NCBI GenBank assembly: GCA_002844335.1
Contig: CP019154.1
Span: 2,902,259 to 2,966,258 of the forward strand
Reading direction: 5' to 3'
Length of the DNA: 64,000 bases
DNA from: Haloarcula taiwanensis
Lineage (GTDB): Archaea; Halobacteriota; Halobacteria; Halobacteriales; Haloarculaceae
Below are positions 60,066 to 64,000 of this stretch, piece by piece. Position 1 is the stretch's first letter. Each line of letters begins with the position of its first letter. The position numbers and the translations under genes are program-made. The notes beneath the pieces are model-generated. The model did no database searches. It saw only the letters and a program-made list of their open reading frames with translations, and was not told where the DNA came from.

Positions 60066-60980
60066 ATGACAAAGGTAAGCGTAGTCGGCGCAGCCGGTAC
60101 GGTCGGCGCAGCCGCAGGGTACAACATCGCGCTCCGCGACATCGCTGATGAAGTCGTTTTCGTGGACATCCCCGATAAGGAGGACGACACGGTCGGGCAG
60201 GCAGCTGACACGAACCACGGCATCGCCTACGACTCGAACACGCGCGTCCGCCAGGGCGGCTACGAGGACACCGCTGGCTCCGATGTGGTCGTCATCACGG
60301 CCGGCATCCCGCGCCAGCCCGGTCAGACCCGCATTGACCTCGCCGGCGACAATGCGCCTATCATGGAGGACATCCAGTCCTCACTGGACGAGCACAACGA
60401 CGACTACATCTCGCTGACCACCTCGAACCCCGTCGACCTGCTCAACCGCCACCTCTACGAGGCCGGCGACCGCTCTCGCGAGCAGGTCATCGGTTTCGGC
60501 GGCCGCCTCGACTCCGCGCGGTTCCGCTACGTACTGAGCGAGGAGTTCGACGCACCAGTGCAGAACGTCGAAGGGACGATTCTCGGGGAACACGGCGACG
60601 CGCAGGTCCCCGTATTCTCGAAAGTCCGCGTCGACGGGACTGACCCCGAGTTCAGCGACGACGAGAAAGAGCAGTTGCTCGGCGACCTGCAGGAGTCGGC
60701 GATGGACGTCATCGAGCGCAAAGGCGCGACCGAGTGGGGACCAGCCCGCGGCGTCGCACACATGGTCGAAGCCATCCTCCATGACACCGGGGAAGTGCTG
60801 CCGGCCTCGGTCAAGCTGGAGGGCGAGTTCGGGCACGAAGACACTGCTTTCGGCGTCCCGGTCCGTCTCGGGAGCAACGGCGTCGAGGAAATCGTCGAGT
60901 GGGACCTCGACGACTACGAGCAGGACCTGATGGCAGACGCTGCAGAGAAGCTCTCCGAACAGTACGACAAAATCTCGTAA
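60066..60980 (+). CDS. mdh: Malate dehydrogenase (LDH-like, halophilic)
   Basis: 304-residue NAD-dependent enzyme oxidising malate to oxaloacetate in the TCA cycle. It has the Rossmann motif [20 protein letters not shown], the loop [16 protein letters not shown] with substrate arginines, and the catalytic histidine in [14 protein letters not shown]. It is of the tetrameric LDH-like type and very acidic. The sequence appears nearly identical to Haloarcula marismortui MDH, a model halophilic enzyme; this is from memory and is the best clue to the genus. Confidence 0.97.
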   Translation: MTKVSVVGAAGTVGAAAGYNIALRDIADEVVFVDIPDKEDDTVGQAADTNHGIAYDSNTRVRQGGYEDTAGSDVVVITAGIPRQPGQTRIDLAGDNAPIMEDIQSSLDEHNDDYISLTTSNPVDLLNRHLYEAGDRSREQVIGFGGRLDSARFRYVLSEEFDAPVQNVEGTILGEHGDAQVPVFSKVRVDGTDPEFSDDEKEQLLGDLQESAMDVIERKGATEWGPARGVAHMVEAILHDTGEVLPASVKLEGEFGHEDTAFGVPVRLGSNGVEEIVEWDLDDYEQDLMADAAEKLSEQYDKIS

Positions 60981-61099
60981 CCCGGTCGAGCGGTACTGCG
61001 AGCGTTCGGGACTGACGCCCTCCCGGACTGCCTTTTTCCGCTATCGCCGTAAGAGACGCAGCTGTAACTGCGAATCGGCCGTTTGCCGGTCCACGATTG

Positions 61100-61225
61100 T
61101 TACGCGGGGTCGTCTTGGTCGTCAAGCAAATCGCCGTCGCGCCCGTCGTCGTCGATATCAGCACCGAGGAGTGACGCCCACTCTTCGAGGTGTGACTCCG
61201 ATGTCGAGAGTTCTCGGTGGCTCAT
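61100..61225 (-). CDS. Small acidic protein, leaderless
   Basis: 41-residue protein MSHRELSTSESHLEEWASLL followed by GADIDDDGRDGDLLDDQDDPA. It is helical at the N-terminus and has 14 acidic residues in its last half. A textbook box TATATAATAT at 61249-61258 (minus) sits about 28 nt before the ATG, a strong sign that the ORF is expressed. No homologous family recognised. Confidence 0.6.
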   Translation of the reverse strand: MSHRELSTSESHLEEWASLLGADIDDDGRDGDLLDDQDDPA

Positions 61226-61248
61226 GGCGTTATCGGAAGCATCCACGG

Positions 61249-61258
61249 CATATTATAT
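61249..61258 (-). promoter_or_regulatory. TATA box for the 41-residue acidic protein
   Basis: ATATTATATA on the plus strand (TATATAATAT on the minus strand), centred about 28 nt upstream of the ATG at 61225. No other gene lies to the left that this box could serve before mdh's 3' end. Confidence 0.6.
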
Positions 61259-61354
61259 AATGGTTGTGCCGGCATTGATACTCAATGGTGTATGGAGCGG
61301 TTCTACGGGGTAATTCGGGGCTAGCGAACCAGTAAAACGAAAAGCCCGCGTCGA

Positions 61355-62041
61355 TCACTCGGAGCGGATGGTTTCCGGAACCTGAATCGAGTAGTGGCCG
61401 TCCTCCTGCAGCGCGATGATGTACTCCTCGCGGTCGTACAACTCCATCAGGTTCAGTTCGTACTGGCCGGGTTCCAGTACTTTGATCGACTCGAACTGGT
61501 CGTTGAGTTCCGCTCGGAGTTCCTCCAGATCGGGGCGGTCCTCGCTGTCCGGCTCTGGTGGTGGGTCGGGGTCGGCACCGACGGGACGGAACTGGTGTTC
61601 GGATTCGGATGCCGACGGGACGTTCGACGGGAGTTCGTCCGGCTCGACGACATCCCCACGGGCGCTAGCCTGGGCCGAGTCCTCAGTCACAGACGTGCGG
61701 TCAGGTTCGGTCGACGGCGAACCGGACGTGTGGGATGGGTCACTCGGCTGTGCGTCAACCGACCGGTCGGCGTCGAAATGGGACTGCTCGGCGTCCCGGT
61801 CCCCGTCTGTAGCGGAACCGCTGACGAAGTCTCGTACTGAGGCAGCGGTTTTGCCAACGGTACGAGCGACGGTACTGTCAGGTCCCGGTGGTTCCGGTGG
61901 CTCCGCGTCCGGCGTCTCAGAGATGTCGGCTCCTTCGGGCTGATACTGGAACTTGTTCCCGCCGCAGTTGGGACAGCCCGAGAGCATCTCCTTCGACCCG
62001 TCGTCGAAGCCACGGCCACACTCCGTACACTGGTGGGGCAT
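61355..62041 (-). CDS. oapC: Origin-associated zinc-ribbon protein OapC
   Basis: 228-residue protein. The N-terminal zinc ribbon is HQCTECGRGFDDG... and SGCPNCGGNKF; a long disordered acidic linker follows (about 35-165). The C-terminal 60 residues (LRAELNDQFESIKVLEPGQY, LYDREEYIIALQEDGHYSI) form a compact conserved domain. In haloarchaea oapA-oapB-oapC lie beside the main origin, exactly as here. The start overlaps the oapB stop (TAATG). Molecular function is not established. Confidence 0.88.
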   Translation of the reverse strand: MPHQCTECGRGFDDGSKEMLSGCPNCGGNKFQYQPEGADISETPDAEPPEPPGPDSTVARTVGKTAASVRDFVSGSATDGDRDAEQSHFDADRSVDAQPSDPSHTSGSPSTEPDRTSVTEDSAQASARGDVVEPDELPSNVPSASESEHQFRPVGADPDPPPEPDSEDRPDLEELRAELNDQFESIKVLEPGQYELNLMELYDREEYIIALQEDGHYSIQVPETIRSE

Positions 62042-62424
62042 TATTTCCGAGAGACGAGGGCGCTGATGAGCGTTTCGTCCTTGTGGAGCGTCTCTATCTG
62101 GTTCGCCGGCCCGATAACCGTCAGCTTCTGGGTCGACTGTTTGCCCATCAACCGGTCGAGGATGCTGGCGTCGGCGGCCTCGGACTTGGGGTAGGTCTCG
62201 ATCTCGATGCCGTTGAACTCGTCCGGACTGATTTCGGTCATCGTCACTTCGATGAGGCGGGACTCCTCGTCGGGGGAGAGCCCCTCTTCAAGGATGACGA
62301 TGTTGCCGTCGCGGACGCCATCGAGAATCATCCGAATTTTTTCCATCGAGGCCAGCCCCGCCATGCGTTCGCCGCTGATGAGGTCGATCTGGACGCCGTC
62401 GTCTGGGTCTTTGACTTCCGCCAT
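62041..62424 (-). CDS. oapB: Origin-associated DUF2073 protein OapB
   Basis: 127-residue DUF2073 protein. Conserved parts are VQIDLISGERMAGLASMEKI, IVILEEGLSPDEESRLIEVT and QSTQKLTVIGPANQIETL. It lies 4 nt after oapA and overlaps oapC, so the three genes form one operon running away from the origin. Its role is unknown; the conserved location suggests a link to replication or to the GTPase OapA. The ATG at 62424 is preferred to the longer frame, which overlaps oapA. Confidence 0.9.
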   Translation of the reverse strand: MAEVKDPDDGVQIDLISGERMAGLASMEKIRMILDGVRDGNIVILEEGLSPDEESRLIEVTMTEISPDEFNGIEIETYPKSEAADASILDRLMGKQSTQKLTVIGPANQIETLHKDETLISALVSRK

Positions 62425-62428
62425 TATA

Positions 62429-63070
62429 TCACCCGAAGTACTCCGCGATTTTGTCGTAGACTTCGTCCATGTTGTCTCCCTCAAGCGCTGATAGCGGAAT
62501 CGTCTCGTGCTGTGGGTATGCGTTTCGGATGCGCTGGACCGAAGATTCTTCAAGATCGATTTTGTTCGCGAGGATCAGCACCGGAAGGTCCTGGCTCTCG
62601 ATGATGCCGATGAGCATGGTGTTGACCTGCGTGAACGGATCGGTCGCAGAGTCGAGTACGTAAATAACACCATCGACATCCTCGCGGAGCCAGTGCATCG
62701 CTTCAGCGACGCCCTCAGTCGCTTCGCGGGAGCGACGGACGGCGTCGTCTTTCTCCATGTCGTGTTCAAGGAACTCGGTGTAATCGACCTTCGTCGTCAC
62801 GCCGGGGGTGTCGACGATATCGATTGTCACTTTCTTCCCGTCGCGTTCGATCTCGACGTTCTCCTTTCGGCGCGCACGGCGAGTCTCGTGTGGAACGTGA
62901 CTCTCTGGGCCGACAGCATCGCCGGTCCAATCACGTGCAATGCGGTTCGCCAGCGTCGTCTTACCGGCGTTCGGCGGGCCGTAGATCCCGATACGCTTCG
63001 GGTCCTCTTCGGAGAACAGCGTCGATGCCGCGCGTGAAATACTATCTTTGAGGTTTGTTAACAATCCCAT
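62429..63070 (-). CDS. oapA: Origin-associated Era-like GTP-binding protein OapA
   Basis: 213-residue small GTPase. G1 is GIYGPPNAGKTTLANRIA, G3 is DIVDTPGVT, G4 is ILANKIDL and G5 is PLSAL. A basic/Arg-Lys segment (HETRRARRKENVEIERDGKK) lies between G1 and G3. The upstream minus-strand GGGAGG about 7 nt before the ATG is a Shine-Dalgarno-like site, unusual in this mostly leaderless genome. It is first in the oap operon, which reads away from oriC1. Confidence 0.92.
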   Translation of the reverse strand: MGLLTNLKDSISRAASTLFSEEDPKRIGIYGPPNAGKTTLANRIARDWTGDAVGPESHVPHETRRARRKENVEIERDGKKVTIDIVDTPGVTTKVDYTEFLEHDMEKDDAVRRSREATEGVAEAMHWLREDVDGVIYVLDSATDPFTQVNTMLIGIIESQDLPVLILANKIDLEESSVQRIRNAYPQHETIPLSALEGDNMDEVYDKIAEYFG

Positions 63071-63292
63071 CCTATCCTCCCGCCGCCCGGAGTCGTCCGG
63101 TATGGCGGCTCTGCCCGTAAAAGATAGGCGAATTCACTTAAGCCTACGTCAGACATTAGTCCCTATTCTGACATGGTGGGGCATAGCACAGATCAGCGTG
63201 CGGGCGTTGGGACGGAGACGAGCGAAAAGGGGGGACTATTCGAGTCAGCCCATCCTGACCCACGCGAGATGTATGTGGGTGTACCAACACAG

Positions 63293-63321
63293 CCCCCCAC
63301 CCCTTCGTTTCAGGTGGAACG
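63293..63321 (-). other. Origin recognition box 1 (inverted)
   Basis: Minus strand: CGTTCCACCTGAAACGAAGG, then GGTG and a G6 run. It has the haloarchaeal box form GTTCCA..TGAAACgAAGGGGTG plus the trailing G-string. Orc1/Cdc6 should bind here. Confidence 0.92.
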
Positions 63322-63420
63322 CCGCACACCCCTGGGGAGGGGTGGGAGACTTATCGGTCAAATTGGGAGCGCACTAGTTCTTCAGATCAGCGCGATACGT
63401 GATTTCACTAGCTAGAGCGG

Positions 63421-63535
63421 TCTAGACACTAGAAAACTGAACACTAACTCCTACTGACTATCTGTTTTATCTGGTGCGGGTTTGGTTTACGATATACCAT
63501 ATTAAATCTTTTCTCTTGTTACAGTACATTGTCGG
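63421..63535. other. AT-rich duplex unwinding element
   Basis: The stretch between the two boxes is far richer in A+T than its surroundings; the core at 63489-63520 includes ACGATATACCATATTAAATC and TTTTCTCTTG. No ORF of haloarchaeal composition crosses it. Confidence 0.8.
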
Positions 63536-63568
63536 CCTCCCTCCCCCCTCCCCCCGGGCCTGCTTCTA

Positions 63569-63597
63569 GTTCCACTGGAAACGAAGGGGTGGGGGGG
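63569..63597 (+). other. Origin recognition box 2
   Basis: Plus strand: GTTCCACTGGAAACGAAGGG, then GTGGGGGGG. Same form as box 1 with two base differences in the centre and in the opposite orientation. A C-rich stretch (63536-63556) just to its left would be a G-quadruplex-prone run on the minus strand. Confidence 0.92.
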
Positions 63598-63838
63598 TTA
63601 CCCTGTTGGAGTCGGGTTCCGCTGCAAGCACCGGCTCCTCATGCGCTACCCTCATATTCACACAGCGTACCCGCTCCCGAAACTGCACCACCATTCTCTT
63701 ACTCTCCGATCACTAGCTGCTGTATACTGCCCGTTTCACCCCAGTGAGATCGAAGCTATATTTCCCTTTATGACAACAGTACTCATGCGACAGAAAATAT
63801 AAATATATCAACACACATCTTTCACAGGTGGTGTACCG

Positions 63839-63849
63839 AAATATTTAAT
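63839..63849 (+). promoter_or_regulatory. TATA box for the gene starting at 63870
   Basis: AAATATTTAAT, centred 26 nt before the ATG at 63870; this predicts transcription starting on the A of the start codon. Confidence 0.65.
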
Positions 63850-63869
63850 ATCGAATCACGGTACGGTTC

Positions 63870-64000
63870 ATGTGGTTCAACTGGACACACCGGAGAGCGC
63901 TGATGCTCACTAACAACGGCACTGACGCACTCCTCGCTCCCTCTGTTCCGGTGTCTCCAACTCTCTCCACACGAAACGAAGGGGACCCCCTCGATCGACT
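63870..64000 (+). CDS. N-terminal fragment of a leaderless gene, probably orc1/cdc6
   Basis: 43 complete codons open to the window end: MWFNWTHRRALMLTNNGTD... ending STRNEGDPLDR. The reading frame has no stop and lies 26 nt after the TATA box at 63839-63849. An in-frame ATG at 63903 is an alternative start. The segment is too short to show the Orc1/Cdc6 ATPase motifs, so the identity rests on position: in haloarchaea the gene beside oriC1, opposite the oap operon, is orc1/cdc6. The ACGAAACGAAGGGGACCCCC encoding TRNEGDP doubles as an origin-box-like sequence. Confidence 0.5.
   Translation, partial: MWFNWTHRRALMLTNNGTDALLAPSVPVSPTLSTRNEGDPLDR
63966..63990 (+). other. Third origin-recognition-box-like sequence
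   Basis: TCCACACGAAACGAAGGGG followed by ACCCCC. The 12-base core GAAACGAAGGGG equals that of both origin boxes except for the missing TGG before it, and it has the orientation of box 2. It lies inside the frame of the gene starting at 63870. Confidence 0.7.

Larger units (their letters stand above)
63280..64000. other. oriC1: Replication origin oriC1 (continues past window end)
   Basis: About 700 nt between oapA and the start of a gene at 63870. It contains divergent origin recognition boxes at 63293-63321 (minus) and 63569-63597 (plus), each with a G-run at the outer side, around an AT-rich unwinding region (63421-63535). A third box-like sequence is at 63966-63990. Inverted boxes around an AT-rich element next to an orc1/cdc6 gene is the established architecture of haloarchaeal origins, and the oap genes are the known neighbours of the main one. 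Confidence 0.93.

Overview
The window is chromosomal DNA of a halophilic archaeon. The signs are high G+C with strong GC3, very acidic proteins (long Asp/Glu/Thr linkers), TATA-type promoters about 26 nt upstream of leaderless ATG/GTG starts, Tat lipoproteins, and archaeal marker genes (DP2 polymerase, Hef, PurO, LysW). Malate dehydrogenase at 60066-60980 looks nearly identical to the Haloarcula marismortui enzyme as I remember it, so the genus is very probably Haloarcula. There are no insertion sequences, CRISPR arrays or prophage genes. This is core chromosome ending at a replication origin.

Layout. 1-670: 5' part of assimilatory nitrate reductase (minus). 893-9500: hemL, a beta-propeller protein, PRPP synthetase, ileS (minus), a uracil-DNA glycosylase, a HIT protein and a MinD/ParA-like protein lacking its P-loop lysine. 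9497-16171: a universal stress protein, small membrane and zinc-ribbon proteins, an RNase H-fold exonuclease, a secreted metallo-beta-lactamase/DUF3006 pair, a rhomboid protease and a GIY-YIG-type protein. 16172-18847: leuS. 19071-24256: a BMP-type nucleoside ABC transporter operon. 24462-33267: phosphate permease, stress protein, tRNA-Gln(CTG), purO, phosphoesterase, a J-domain/ferredoxin fusion, aspartate kinase, threonine synthase, and a regulator divergent from an SDR.

33443-42646 is a complete LysW-dependent arginine cluster on the minus strand: argG-argH, then argW(lysW)-argX-argC-argB-argD-argE-argF behind its own promoter. It covers glutamate to ornithine on the LysW carrier and ornithine to arginine. 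43047-52672: envelope and regulatory proteins, an RNA ligase-like protein, a PPC-domain protein, DNA polymerase D large subunit interrupted by a 180-residue mini-intein, and serA. 53363-60980: CBS protein, glyS and dolichol-kinase-like protein (one operon), hef, a zinc-ribbon protein and mdh.

61355-64000: the oapC-oapB-oapA genes and replication origin oriC1. The origin has two divergent origin recognition boxes around an AT-rich unwinding region, a third box, and the first codons of a leaderless gene, probably orc1/cdc6, running off the window. The most notable observation is that close copies of the origin recognition box also occur far from the origin: one intergenic at 12185-12208 sharing 17 consecutive bases with an origin box, and others inside coding linkers near hef (58209-58280) and at 59465-59487.
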